DNA of 64,000 nucleotides from Ligustrum vulgare (Eukaryota > Streptophyta > Magnoliopsida > Lamiales > Oleaceae), in NCBI GenBank assembly GCA_963555705.1, contig OY743182.1:51278592-51342591 (forward strand), written 5' to 3'. The translations under genes and the position numbers were made by a program. The notes under the pieces are model-generated. The model saw only the letters and a list, made by a program, of their open reading frames with translations, was not told the DNA's origin and searched no databases. Below, piece by piece: positions 9,141 to 20,614 of the stretch; position 1 is the stretch's first letter, and the number at the start of each line of letters is the position of its first letter.

Positions 9141-10679
9141 AAAGTGGCCGGAAATTAGGGGAGTTTCTGATCTTCAAGCTCTATAAACCATGAAAAAAAA
9201 TAAAAATAAAAAACTTACTGCTAATATTCTGCAATTTCTACTCATTCATACTAATCAATCCAGGCATATGAATAAACAAGGTAAGCCATCGGTTCATATA
9301 TAGAAATAAACTTCACATGAGCCGATTCAATTTTGTTAATTATCAGTTAATCTTTGCATTTTATTTCATTTTCATCAGACAATCCGAAAGTAGCAATGAA
9401 GAATGTTACAGTCGAAAGTAAGAGCTTTCGACAGCAATCTGAATTAAAAATCTAGACATAACTGAGTCATTGTGAGTGAAACTTACCAATAATAAGTTCT
9501 CAATGCAGTTGACACATGTTGCAGAAAAGAGTAGCAATGAACAAGATGCATACCAGAATACAAACGAATGGGATGGGCAGTTTTAAAATTCTTCACCGGA
9601 TTAATTATTTGTAATTCTTACGTGTATTAAGGAAATAAACACAGATGTTCTGCTTACAAATTGAAGCAATATTAAGTTTGATAAAATCATGGATCAGTTA
9701 CAAAATCTTGGATTGGTTGTAACAATTAATTAATTTTGTGAATTGACGTCCTAATTTTCCTCTTATTGCCGTCGTGGATCATTTATCTAATTTGTATATG
9801 TTATTGATACATTTTAAATATTAGTTTACTCAGTTACATTATTCAAAAAGAAGTTACACTTGTGGGTTGTAGTGCAAATTGCCCTTTTATTTATTTCGTT
9901 TTGGCACATCTGAGAAGCCATTTAAAGAGATTAACCCAATTGGTAAATTATTAAGTGGAGGCCAAATATCAATTTACATTTAATTTGGATCAAACTTAAT
10001 GAGTACTGAATAGAACAATACATAAATAAGGTATTTAGAAGATAAAATTTTAATATTAAATAAATTTGTTTAAAACTTCTAAAATTAGGTCATAATTAGA
10101 TTTTATTTATTAAATATTTTAAGTTCACAAAACTATAGAACTTAAGGTAACAATAATATACAAATTATTGTCACACAAATTAAATTTGAAGGGCCACAAT
10201 CCATCAAATTATTTTGTCACGTCTTATTTCTCAATCACATTCCACAAATTTTACGTGTTAAAAAAATCACCACTTATTTCTAGATCATAAATTTTGTTGG
10301 TTACAACTTATTTCACGTCACAATTTATCAAACTAATTGACTGTCACTTATTTTTTTTGGATTTCAAATTCCAAATCTTTTTATGTTATAGTTGATTTCA
10401 CTGTTAAACACTATCGAATCGGTAGGTCACAACTTATTTTATGGTTACAATTTATCAAATATATTCATCACGATTTAGTTATTGGTCAGAAATCAAAAAG
10501 ATTTTGGCCCCAACTAATTTCACTATCACGATTATTAAATTAATAGGTCACAGTTATTCAATCAAAAGGTATAAATTATCCACCCCACCCTACCCTACCC
10601 TACCCTACTATATCCCTCCTCACCCAACCCACCCAACACAACCCCATCCTACTCCACCACTCTGAATGCACCACGACCA
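9141..10679. other. Non-coding, AT-rich, with recurring gtcacaacttatt-like phrases
   Basis: No gene was seen. From about 10150 to 10590 short phrases such as gtcacaacttatt, gtcacaatttatc and ggtcacaa recur at irregular spacing. At 10580-10680 a C-rich stretch (ccaccc, ccctacccta) precedes the hAT insertion. Confidence 0.5.
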
Positions 10680-10699
10680 CCACCTCTTAGGCGTGTCAA

Positions 10700-10850
10700 A
10701 ACGGCTCGTCGGCTCGAGTAGCTCGGGCTCGGCTCGTTAAAAGCTTGGGCTAAGCTCGACTCGTGGCAAGTAGGACCAAGCCGAAGCTCGAGCCGAGCCC
10801 AAAAATACTCACTGGGCTCGAGCCGGGGCTGGCCCGAACACATGGGCCAG
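10700..10850. repeat. hAT left subterminal ggctcg cluster
   Basis: Many copies of ggctcg/cgagcc and ctcggg in about 150 bp, mirrored by the cluster at the right end. Such subterminal arrays are the usual transposase-binding zones of hAT elements. Confidence 0.75.
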
Positions 10851-11211
10851 AATGGCCCGTGTGTGCAGCGCTGCTGCCTGGCAGCGGTAGCTAGGCTGCC
10901 TGCAACACGGGTTGCTACTAAGTACAAATTTTTTATCTGATTTGAATTATATAGATTTTTTTTTGTTTTCCCACGTTTTTTTTTTCTATAAATAGGTCGT
11001 ATTTTGTTTGTTAATTCACAATTCACTTTCAACTTACAACTACAAGTTACAAGTTTTTTCATTTCGTCATAATATTCATTTGTTTGCTATAATTTCTATT
11101 CAATTCTCTATTTCTCTATATTCTTCAATTATTTTGATAATATTTCTCTATTTCAACTTTCAACTTTCAAATTTGAAACTAACTACATTCTACACTACAA
11201 TATCGATACGT

Positions 11212-13293
11212 ATGGAGTTTAACAGCGATGAAGTTAACCAATTCAGGGGTAGTTCTAGTACTCCCTCTCATATCGATGTCTCCGAAAATGCTCCCATTGA
11301 CTTGGATGATATCCAAGAGGAGGAAATTGTTGAAATCAAACGAGTTAAAAAAAAGTCATCGGATTGCTGGCAACATATGACAAGGAAAAAAGTTGGTGTT
11401 GAAAATGGAGTTGATATATGGAAAGCGTGCTGCAATTACTGTGGTAAGGAAATGAGTTGGAAGCCCGGATCAAGCACGTCACATTTGAATCGGTACATAG
11501 CAAGGGCGTACAAAGCAAAACCGGTTGGTGACCCAACACAGTCCCAACTTCTTTTTGGTGGTTCTGGACCTTCTGGTACTACTACTCTTTCAACATTTGT
11601 GTATTCGCAAGAAAGATTTCGCGAAGGTATAGCTGCATATGTGGCGGCCGCTGAGATGCCCCTTTCCTTAATTGACTCTGTTCACTTCACCCGACTTGTG
11701 CAGAATTATCTTCAACCCAGGTATACTCCTTACTGTAGAAATACACTTCGTGCAGACACCGTAAAATTATATAACAAAAGGAAAGAAATTACCATTAAAG
11801 CCTTAAAAATATATGAGACTGTTATTTCATTTACATCTGATTTATGGACTGGTGGTAACAAAAAAGGTTATATTGCTGCCACAGCTCATTACATTGATAA
11901 TCTTTGGATTTTACACAAAAAAATTATTGCATTTAGATTAGTAGAATATCCTCATAATGCCGCTAACATACATTTAGTTTTAAAAGGGATTATACAAGAA
12001 TTCAGTATGCAAGATATGATTCGTAGTTTTACTTTTGATAATGCTAGCGTTAATAAGGTTGTTATTGATAAATTTGTTTCTGATTTTAACCCTGCATTTG
12101 ATAGTTTATTTTTTCACCAACGTTGTGTTTGTCACGTTATCAACTTAATTGTTAAAAGTGGTTTAAAATATATTGAAAAATCCTTAGATAAAATTAGACA
12201 AGCAATAAATTTCATAAATGTATAACCATCAAGAAAACAAGCATTTAATAGTTTGTGTGCGGAGTATAGTTTAGAAGAACATTCATTTGCTACGGATGTA
12301 TCACATAGATGGAACTCTACATACCTTATGTTACACTCATGTGAAAATTATGATAAAATTATTTCAATGTATTATAATGGTAGACATACGTATGGATCTG
12401 ACAATAATTTAGAAGAGTGAGAATGGGAAATTGCATTCTGTGTAAAAAGATTTTTAAAAGCCTTTTATGATGCCACAAATGCATGCAGTGGTGTTTATTA
12501 CCCAACATCTTCACATGTTTTACAGCACTTTTTTCATATTGCACAAACATTCAATCAATATAGAAATTTGACAATTTTTAATGTTGTAGTCAGTTCCATG
12601 GAGTTAAAATTTTGCAAATATTGGGAAGAATTACCTTCTTTATTTGTTTTAGCCTCGGCGATGGATCCTCGATTAAGTTTAATGGGCACTAAGGCTATTA
12701 TAAAGGGAATTTCACAAAATTTAAATATAGAATTATCACATGTTAATGTGGAATCTTTATTATGTGAAATGTACAATAATTATATTGTAAAAAAAGATCA
12801 ATGTAGTTTTAGTTCCCAAACTAATGTTTCCCAAAGTACTCCAATGCATTCTAATTCTTTATGAGACTTTATTAACACAAATGCAAGTGCTCCCTCAATT
12901 AGTTCCAGTGGAAACACATCTAAATCGATAGGTGGTACAAATGTTGAAATTCCATCTGAATTAGCTAGGTACATGTGTGTGGACGTTCCCAGTGTTTTAA
13001 CACCACAAGAATTAGAGAATTTTGATGTTTTAACTTGGTGGAGGTGTAATGAAAGGCAATATCCAATTGTAGCAAAAATTGCACGTGATTTACTAACACC
13101 TCCGGTGTCCACCGTGGCATCGGAGGCTGCATTTAGTTTAAGTGGTAGGATTTTGTCAGACGAACGATCAAGACTGAAGGAAGACATATTAGAAGCTCTT
13201 GTATGCTTGAAGGATTGGGAATGTGCAGATTTACGACTTCAAGATAAATTTGATAGTATCATGGCCGAGGACTTGGAGCAATATTTAAGATAG
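11212..13293 (+). pseudogene. hAT transposase with three nonsense codons
   Basis: One reading frame runs from the ATG at 11212 to 13293 (about 694 codons) with no frameshift, but with stops at 12223-12225 (TAA), 12418-12420 (TGA) and 12862-12864 (TGA). In order it shows a BED-type zinc finger (WKACCNYCGK ... TSHLNRY; one expected His or Cys ligand looks replaced), the hAT RNase-H-like core (SFTSDLWT, TFDNASVN, HQRCVCHVINLIV), a RWNSTYLML block, and the C-terminal dimerisation domain (WWRCNERQYPIVAKIARD, VASEAAFSLSGR). The family excises and reinserts the element as a dimer in the nucleus. All three stops can be explained by single C-to-T changes (CAA or CGA codons). The element is therefore inactive in cis, but probably not very old. 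Confidence 0.92.
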
Positions 13294-13639
13294 AAGAAAT
13301 TGTAAGTTTTTAAAAATCATTTTGTGTAATTTAAATTATTATATTTTTAAAAAAATTGTACACGAAATTTTTTATTTGTGTAAATTTTTAACTCCGCCTA
13401 TGTTGATCATAGCCGGTCCCAAGCCCGGAAAAAGGAGGAGGGTTGTAACTTGTAACATTTATTGAATATATATAAAACAACTAGTAATTTAATTTTAGTA
13501 TAGATAGATTTTGCGAAATCTACGTTTACATTTTTATTAAATCTTATGCTTGATATTTTAACTACATTTATTGTGTATAATTCATTTAAGTAATTACAAA
13601 TACATTTCATATTCATTCACCGTAAAAAAAAAAAAAAAA

Positions 13640-13812
13640 GGGCCGGTCTGGCTCGGGCTCGGGTCGGCTGGATGAAGCTCGATCCGAGCCTCAATTTTTT
13701 GGCCGAGCTTTGGCTCGGCTCTGCTCGGGCTAAAAAAAGCTCGGTCCTAAAAAGTTCGAGCCAAGCTCGAGCCTTGATGTTCGGCTCGAGGCTCGGCTCG
13801 GCTCGACTCGTT
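13640..13812. repeat. hAT right subterminal ggctcg cluster
   Basis: Repeats of ggctcggg, cgagcc and gctcgg directly inside the right terminal inverted repeat, the counterpart of 10700-10850. Confidence 0.75.
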
Positions 13813-13973
13813 GACATACCTACCACCTCTGAATGCACCATGACCACAATTACCTCTGATGCACCACCACCACCACCACAACAACATTCAAGACACGACC
13901 ATCACAGCCATCCTCTACAACTATCACACCCAAACATCCAAAACAACTATAAACGAATAATTGCAGCGGCTTA

Positions 13974-14152
13974 AGCCTTTGTTTGGTAACACTGTTTGGT
14001 TTATAAATTTATTTATTTATGATTTTGAGGTAAAAAGTAATGGTTGAAAATTGGAGAGAGAAAATGTGTGTAGTTAAAAAATGATTTGGGAGAATTGTAT
14101 AATTTATAAATTGGTTTGTAAACAAAAAAAGTACGACTACCAAACGAAGGCT
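13974..14152. mobile_element. MITE-like element
   Basis: The 15-bp arms agcctttgtttggta (13974-13988) and taccaaacgaaggct (14138-14152) are inverted repeats with one mismatch. They enclose about 150 bp of AT-rich DNA without coding capacity. A clear target duplication was not found (left tta, right ata). Confidence 0.6.
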
Positions 14153-14630
14153 ATATTGACGCTGGTTCGTACAACAGCAATTGCGAATTCACTGATGCAC
14201 AACAGAGGCGGTAGGAGTGGGTTTGTTGCTAAATGCAACCTACCACACACCAAAAACCAAAGACTAACGCACCGCAAACTAAAGCAGGAAATGATAGATT
14301 TCACCGAGAGACTAACACATTGGAAGCGAGCGCTTTCCGATAAGCACTTGATTGAGACATTCTAATCAACTCAAAGCTATTGAGGGGATTCCACATACTC
14401 ATCACAGAGTCGCCGTGCATGGCAAAGGCATAGACTAGGTTATGTATACTTTCAAAGAAATGTATGTGGTGTGGCCCCATTTAATTTTTCTATGAAAAAG
14501 ACCAACAAAAATTTCTTGTATATTTCATTCATATTTAAGTGGGCCCATTTAAGTTATTGATCAAATCGACCAATTATTTTCAAAAAAAGATAAGAAACAA
14601 ATATTCAACAAATCTTTATGTTACTTGTAA
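14153..14630. other. Non-coding spacer
   Basis: A short open frame at 14081-14365 has no recognisable features. Nothing else was seen. Confidence 0.4.
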
Positions 14631-15826
14631 CATTACTAAAAATTGGTTCTTCATGCACGGATTTTTTATTGCTAAAGCTCTAAAATAAGTTCCTAATGGG
14701 TTTCACTTACCAGAAATTTCAATGGACTTTTCGTTGCTATTTTAAGAGTGATTGAAAGTTAACATAATATCGATTGGCAACACATTTATCGCTTTAGCTA
14801 CAAAAATTTCATTGATAATGATGTGACATTTTACCAACCAAAATTTTGTTGGTTATACATAATTTTTCCTATCAATTATTCATTGGTAATGTCCCAGACT
14901 TTTACCAACTGAATTTTCATTAGTAATGCATGGCTACACACGTCATCACAAAATAATTGAAGTTAATTAACAAAAAATGATATACCTGACCAAATACGTT
15001 CCCTTATGTCCCAACACAATAACCCAACTGACTCGGCCGGCCCAAGCAACTATTCTAAGTGATTCATGTAAATTAGGATTGTTGCATATGTTATTTGAAC
15101 TCATGATGAGGGTTGTGAAAGGGCAACCAACCAATGGAGCAATTGTATTTTTGTGGATATTTTGTTTGGAATTTTATATATTAGTTAAATGAATAACATT
15201 TATATAAATAAACATTTAAAAATACTTGACTGTCAAAAGTTATTAATTATATGAAAGATAATTAAAAATTAATATTTTCGACGAAAATTTAAACACTACA
15301 CAAAAATTATGCAGTGTCTATTATTATTGATGAAAATAAATATAACATTAGGCATGGAAGTTTCGTCAGTAATGGCATCATCTATTTTAATGACATGTCC
15401 GTCGTTAATTATCGTTGGTAATACATTCACTCAACGTTAGGCACGAAATTTTCGTTTGTGAAATTATATTGTTTATATCAATGGAAAGACCATTCCTGAA
15501 GCAAACATGGCAAAGAATTTTGATTGCTGCAATGCTATTAACAATACAAGCAAAAAGTTCGTTGCTGATTATTACATAATCATTTTGTTGGTGAAATATT
15601 TACTAACTGAAATGTCGTTGCTAATTAGCGTTGGTGGAGAACGAACATCATTAGGTACAAAATTTCGATTGATAAAAACTATCCACATTACAAATGGAAT
15701 ATATTAGTTGCTAATTTTTGTTGATGAAAAGTAATCACTTTTATCAATGGATAATCCTTTGCTTATTTTCAATGAGCTGATTCTGTTGCTGAATGTTCGT
15801 GCCTCAAGAATCGACTTTTAGTAGTG
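14631..15826. mobile_element. CACTA-like non-autonomous element
   Basis: The left end cattactaaaaattggttct and the reverse complement of the right end (cactactaaaagtcgattct, ending at 15826) match over about 30 bp and continue to a shared GCACG. The interior is full of short diverged phrases of the gttggtaat / accaac / tcgttggt type in both orientations. This resembles CACTA subterminal repeats. No transposase is seen. A 3-bp duplication is not evident (taa versus act), so the boundary or family could be slightly off. Confidence 0.55.
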
Positions 15827-15993
15827 ACTTTCATCTCTTACGTGACCCGGAAAAAAGCATGTCCCATTTTTACACAAGAAGATGACCAACCAATTCATGC
15901 TTACTTTCTTGAAAATTATTGTGAAAATAAATATAATTCACAAAAAATAAAAATAAAAATAAAAATTTGAAGTCCAACTTTAATTTTACTTTG

Positions 15994-16706
15994 TGATTGG
16001 GCTATTTTCCGAGGATTGTCAGTATGGGCCTATGAAAGGAATACACCGGGTCAGCCCATCTCGATAACATGTTCGGCCCTATATACCGGGCGAACCCGAT
16101 CTCGGTCCATTAACTTATTGTCTATAAGTTTTCTCAGATCGGGCTGCTTGCCCGACCTTATGACCATCACAGACCGGAAATGCCCGACCTAATCAAGTCC
16201 TGCATCCATAGTGGGAAACATGCCCGATCAAAGCCGGCCACTTCGCTCCACATTGCTCGGTACAAGCGAGATTCCAGATATTCATCTTTTATGGACTTTA
16301 TCAATGGGCCACCTTCTTGGGCCCTCGAAATAAAACATAACCTATAAGGAATCGTCCTAAAAAAGAGGAAGTACAATTCTTATAAGATTAGAACTCCTCC
16401 TAAAAGGTAAGTTTGTAGCAAAAGGGCTCCTTCTTTAAATAAATGAAGTTATGGGCTTTTTCAGCCCTATAAATACAGCTCATTTGATCACATATATTCA
16501 TTCACAATTCAATATTCTTTACGTTTTCCAGCAAAATATTCTATCTCTACCTTTTTCCAGAAAATTAATTCTCAAACCGGAGGGGCGACAGGGAGAATCC
16601 TCCTCGCCTTTTTTGCAGGTCATCCAAGGCGAGTTCATTGATCTTTTCCAGCAATCAAGTATCATCAGATCCTGCCACGTCAAGGTTAGGATTTTTGACA
16701 GCATCA
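15994..16706 (+). repeat. 5' LTR of Tat element 1
   Basis: 713 bp, TG...CA. The U3-like part contains cctataaatacagc near 16466-16479, a plausible TATA box. The 3' LTR has the same string with attcagc instead of acagc. Confidence 0.9.
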
Positions 16707-16708
16707 AT

Positions 16709-16726
16709 TGGCGCCGTCTGTGGGAA
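16709..16726 (+). other. Primer-binding site of Tat element 1
   Basis: TGGCGCCGTCTGTGGGAA lies two bases after the LTR. The identical site in reverse complement serves the second Tat-type element (46549-46566). Confidence 0.85.
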
Positions 16727-16741
16727 AAGATACAATTAGCC

Positions 16742-18050
16742 ATGGTTAATAGACGTCAAGCCCGTCCCTCCACATCCACTGGCCAGCCCCTTCCGGTCAA
16801 TACTCCGGCTGAAGAAGAAAATCCTCCGCCTCTTGAAGATGTTGGGGAAGGACAGGACCCAGAAATCACGCCAGACAACGAGCCCGTTAGTCGAGAAGAT
16901 TTCAATGAACTTCAGCAGCAGCTCCGCGAACTTCATCAAGCCCTTCAACAGCAGAACAATCATCAAGCAGCGCCTGACCTGAGCACTCCAGGCACGATTC
17001 CCAGGGAAGATCCCCGACCACCTAATCCTGTGGCTCATAACTCCCCGAGAATTAGGGGTGCCCATCCCATGACAGAAGGATCTGCCAACTTAACACAGCA
17101 AGAGCTCTCGAGAATCATTCAAGAGGGAATTGCTGATGGGATATGGCAGAACACACAGGGTCGGACGTCATTCATAAGAAGAACCCCCTTTACTCCCAAA
17201 ATTACATCATTCCCCTTACCGAAAAAATTTAAATATCCCCGAATAAAAGAATACGATGGACCGACAGATCCTAACAACCACTTGAATACCTATACTGATG
17301 TCATAGATATGCAGAATTCTCCCAATCAGATTCTGTGCAAGGCCTTCCCTCAAACCTTGACGAATTCAGCTCGAGTCTGGTTTTCTACAATACCTCCAGG
17401 GTTTATCTCATCGTTTTCTGATCTTACAGAGAAGTTCACTGCTTTCTTTGCAAGCAACAAAAGAATCAAGAAAACAGCCGCATCCCTCATGCAGTTAAGG
17501 CAAGTGCAGAATGAAACACTACGAGAGTTCATGACTCGCTTTAATGCTGAGAGATTTCAGATTCCAGATCTTCACATCTCATCAGTAATCTCGGCCCTGA
17601 CCTTGGCTATTCGATGTCCGAAGTTCAGAATGTCCTTGTCCAAGAATCCGCCCTCAAATGTAACAGAGCTTCTCAGAAGAGCCGAGAAATACATAAATAT
17701 GGAGGAAACACTTTTTTCAGTTCGGGCACAAGATTAAGTGCAGGGGACGGTAGCACAGTCTTCACAATCAATAAAACAAAGAAGTAAGAGGTCAAGACAG
17801 GAGCATGAGAAAAATTCTTCCCGAACTCACTAAACGCCCCCGATCCCACATTCTCATGGAAATCAAGGGACGGAAAGATTTGCGTTGGCCCAAGCCTATC
17901 AAGGGGAAAATCGACTAAAAGAATCGACATAAGTATTGTGACTTTCACAAAAGCTCGGGTCATACCACGGATGAGTGCAGAACATTAAAGCAGGAGATAG
18001 AAGCCCTCATAAAAATGGGCTTCCTGGGGCACTACATAAAGAAAGAAGAT
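16742..18050 (+). pseudogene. Gag of Tat element 1, broken near the C terminus
   Basis: The frame starts at ATG 16742 (MVNRRQ), shortly after the primer site; the frame is also open upstream in the LTR, but that is not expected to be translated. Residues ~50-110 are Q-rich. The typical Ty3/gypsy Gag capsid core follows (KKFKYPRIKEYDGPTDP, then LNTYTDVIDM, AFPQTL, ARVWFSTIPPG, LMQLRQ, ETLREFMTRF). A TAA at 17735-17737 ends the frame. Further stops and a frame change follow before the zinc-knuckle-like segment YCDFHKSSGHTTDEC (about 17934-17980), which is in frame with the pol ORF that starts at about 18015. Gag packages element RNA into cytoplasmic particles. This copy would give a truncated protein without the knuckle. 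Confidence 0.85.
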
Positions 18051-19160
18051 AAAGAGCATGGAAAAAGGGAAGAGAATAACAGATCCACTGGCACCATAAA
18101 TTTTATCATCGGAGGAATAGCATCTGGAGGTGATTTGAATAACGCACGCAAGAATCATACCCAGGCACTAGGGGATCGGGAAGAAAGGTCGGGATGTCAT
18201 GACCATAAGTTTTCAAGCAGCATCAGCTTCAGCAACGCTGACATGGAAGGAATTTCGTATCCTCATGACCATGCTGTTGTTATTAGTGCAATAATCGCCA
18301 ATTTTGATGTGAGGAGGGTGCTAGTTGACAATGGAAGTGCAGCCAACGTTCTTTCCTTAGAAGCTTTCATTCAGATGCAACTCCCCAAAGATCAACTTCG
18401 ACGGGTCATTACTCCCTTAACTAGGTTTGGTGTGGGAACCGTGAAACCCGAAGGCTTAATTGACCTTCCCACTTCACTAGGATCAGAAGAGAAACGTGTA
18501 ACGAAGATGACTCTGTTCCAAGTCGTCAAAACTCCTATGGCCTACAATGCTATCTTGGAAAGACCATTCCTGAACAGGCTGAGAGCTATAGTATCAACTT
18601 ATCACCTGGCAATCAAGTTCCCAACTTCTGCAGGCATAGCAACTATTCAGGAAAGTCAATCGGTAGCCAGAAGTTGCTATATCAGCTGTATTGGAAAGGG
18701 TAAGACAGATCTGATGTCAATAGACCTTCCTATGGAAGAAAGAATATCGCCAGTAGAGGAGTTGGAAGAAGTTCAAATCTCAGAAGGGAAGAGCTTCACA
18801 ATTGGGAAAGAGCTCCCCAAACTAATGAAGGAGAAGTTGTCACAGTGTCTAAAGAAGAATATCGATGTATTTGCGTGGAGTGCAGAAGACATGCCTGTGA
18901 TTGATCCCGCAATCATCGAACACAGGCTTAACGTCATGCCCAACAAGAAGCCAGTAAAACAGCGAAGGAGACAGTTTGCCACAGAGAGAAGGCAGATAAT
19001 AAAAGAGGAAGTAGATAAACTCTTGAAAGCAGGATTCATCAAGGAGGTGAAATATCCAGAATGGCTAGCCAACGTTGTCTTGGTGAAGAAGCCGAATGAC
19101 AAGTGGCGAGTTTGTATAGATTTTACAGACTTGAATAAAGCATGTCCAAAAACAGTTATC
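18015..19160 (+). pseudogene. Protease and N-terminal RT part of Tat element 1 pol
   Basis: This open frame contains the aspartic protease active site as DNGS (near 18327; D-S/N-G form used by Tat elements) within RRVLVDNGSAANVL. After a linker comes the RT entry region (VKQRRRQFATERR, LLKAGFIKEV, NVVLVKKPNDKWRVCIDF, LNKACPK). A loss of one base close to 19150 moves the rest of RT into the next frame, so the downstream 20 or so codons of this frame (to 19223) are off-frame. Confidence 0.85.
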
Positions 19161-20614
19161 CTCTTCCCAGGATCGACAGGTTGGTGGATTCCACATCAGG
19201 CTCCGAACTTTACAGCTTCCTAGACGCCTTCTCGGGATATCATCAGATTCGGATGGCACAGGAAGATCAGGAAAAAACTTCCTTCATGGCAGATGAAGGA
19301 ATATACTGCTACAAGGTCATGCCATTTGGATTAAAGAATGCTGGAGCTACTTATCAAAGGTTGGTAAACATGGTCTTCTCCAGGAACATCGGAGTTAACA
19401 TTGAAGTTTACGTCGATGACATGGTCGTAAAAAGTTCAAGAAAGACAGATCACATTGCTGACCTTGAGGACATATTCAGTACACTTAGAGAACATTGTAT
19501 GAAACTGAATCCTGCAAAGTGCGCCTTTGGAGTAGGCTCAGGAAAGTTCTTGGGATTCATGATCACTCAGATAGGTATCGAAGTTAATCCAGATAAAATT
19601 TCGGCCCTAGCATCAATGGAACCTCCCCGAAATATCAGGGAAGTGCAGAAGCTGACAGGAAGAGTAGCAGCATTGGGCAGATTTATGTCAAGGGCAGCTG
19701 ACAAATTTTTTTCCTTCTTCAACACTCTTCGAGGAAACAAAAACTCCAGATGGGATGATGAATGGGATGTCTCCTTCAGGAAGTTGAAAGAATATTTGGG
19801 TACTCCTCCAATATTGGTAAAGCCAAATCTAGGGGACGATCTGTTCTTGTATCTAGCAGTGTCTGATCATACTGTGAGCGCCGTTTTGGTTAAAGAGGAA
19901 GAGAAGGCTCAAAAACCGATATATTACATCAGTAAGATGATGTTGGACGCAGAAACCCGATATACATTGGCAGAGCAGCTCGCACTTTCCTTGGTTACAG
20001 CAGCCAGAAAGTTAACACCGTACTTTCAAGCCCATGTCGTAACTGTCCTCACAAATCAGCCCTTGAAGCAAATCTTGCAGAAACCAGATGTATCTGGCCA
20101 TCTACTAAAGTGTTCAATCGAGCTCGGAGAGTATGACATCGAGTTCAAACCTCGACCTTCCATCAAAGCACAGGTCTTGGCTGACTTCGTCGCCGAACTC
20201 ACTCCAAGACCTCGGGGGCCAACAGGTCATGGCAAGGAAGAGGCCACATGGACCTTGGAAGTAGATGGAGCATTGAATACCGCAGGCTCGGGGGCTAGAA
20301 TCATACTAAAGAAAGATGATGGCAGGATGGAAATTCAGTGTGCAATAAGGTTTGACTTCCAAGCAACTAATAATGATGCAGAGTATGAGGCCATAATTTC
20401 TGAACTTCAAGCAACTCAACATCTAGGGGTCAAGCATGTCAAGGTCCTGAGTGATTCCCAATTGGTGGTAGAACAGGTAAACGGAACTTTTGAAGCAAAA
20501 GATGAGAAAATGTCATCTTATAGGATGATGGTCTTAGACTTGCAAAGAAAGTTCAAGTCTTGCTGCATGGACAAAATTTTGAGATCCGCCAATCACAAGC
20601 CAGATGCTTTTTGA
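19150..20614 (+). pseudogene. RT, gypsy RNase H and archaeal-type RNase H of Tat element 1
   Basis: The frame continues RT from SYPLPRIDRLVD through FSGYHQI, MPFGLKNAGATYQRL and the catalytic YVDDMV (19409-19426). A gypsy-type RNase H follows (PNLGDDLFLYLAVSD, PIYYISKMM, YTLAEQLAL), then a second RNase H (WTLEVDGALNTAGSG, NNDAEYEAI, VLSDSQLVVEQ) with acidic residues in the expected order. The second domain carries LEVDGA where relatives usually have VDGAS. An in-frame TGA at 20612-20614 (DAF-stop-RL) separates it from integrase. RT copies the RNA into cDNA; RNase H removes the RNA strand. Confidence 0.9.

Larger units (their letters stand above)
10688..13822 (+). mobile_element. hAT DNA transposon with 8-bp target duplication CCACCTCT
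   Basis: The left end taggcgtgtcaa (10688) and the right end ttgacataccta (to 13822) form terminal inverted repeats of the TAGGxxTGTCAA type common in plant hAT elements. A perfect 8-bp duplication CCACCTCT lies at 10680-10687 and 13823-13830, as expected for hAT. Both subterminal regions (about 10700-10850 and 13640-13810) are packed with GGCTCG/CGAGCC copies. The element is 3135 bp and encodes one transposase, now interrupted by stops. Confidence 0.95.

Noticed and set aside
9861..9874. gggttgtagtg as right terminus of the CACTA relic
   Set aside because: Matches the expected TTTCTTGTAGTG only partly, and the adjacent 3 bases (caa) do not match the left flank (ata).
10649..11062. Minus-strand 137-aa frame over the hAT left end
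   Set aside because: It arises from the ggctcg subterminal repeats and the AT-rich 5' leader; the transposase on the plus strand explains the region.
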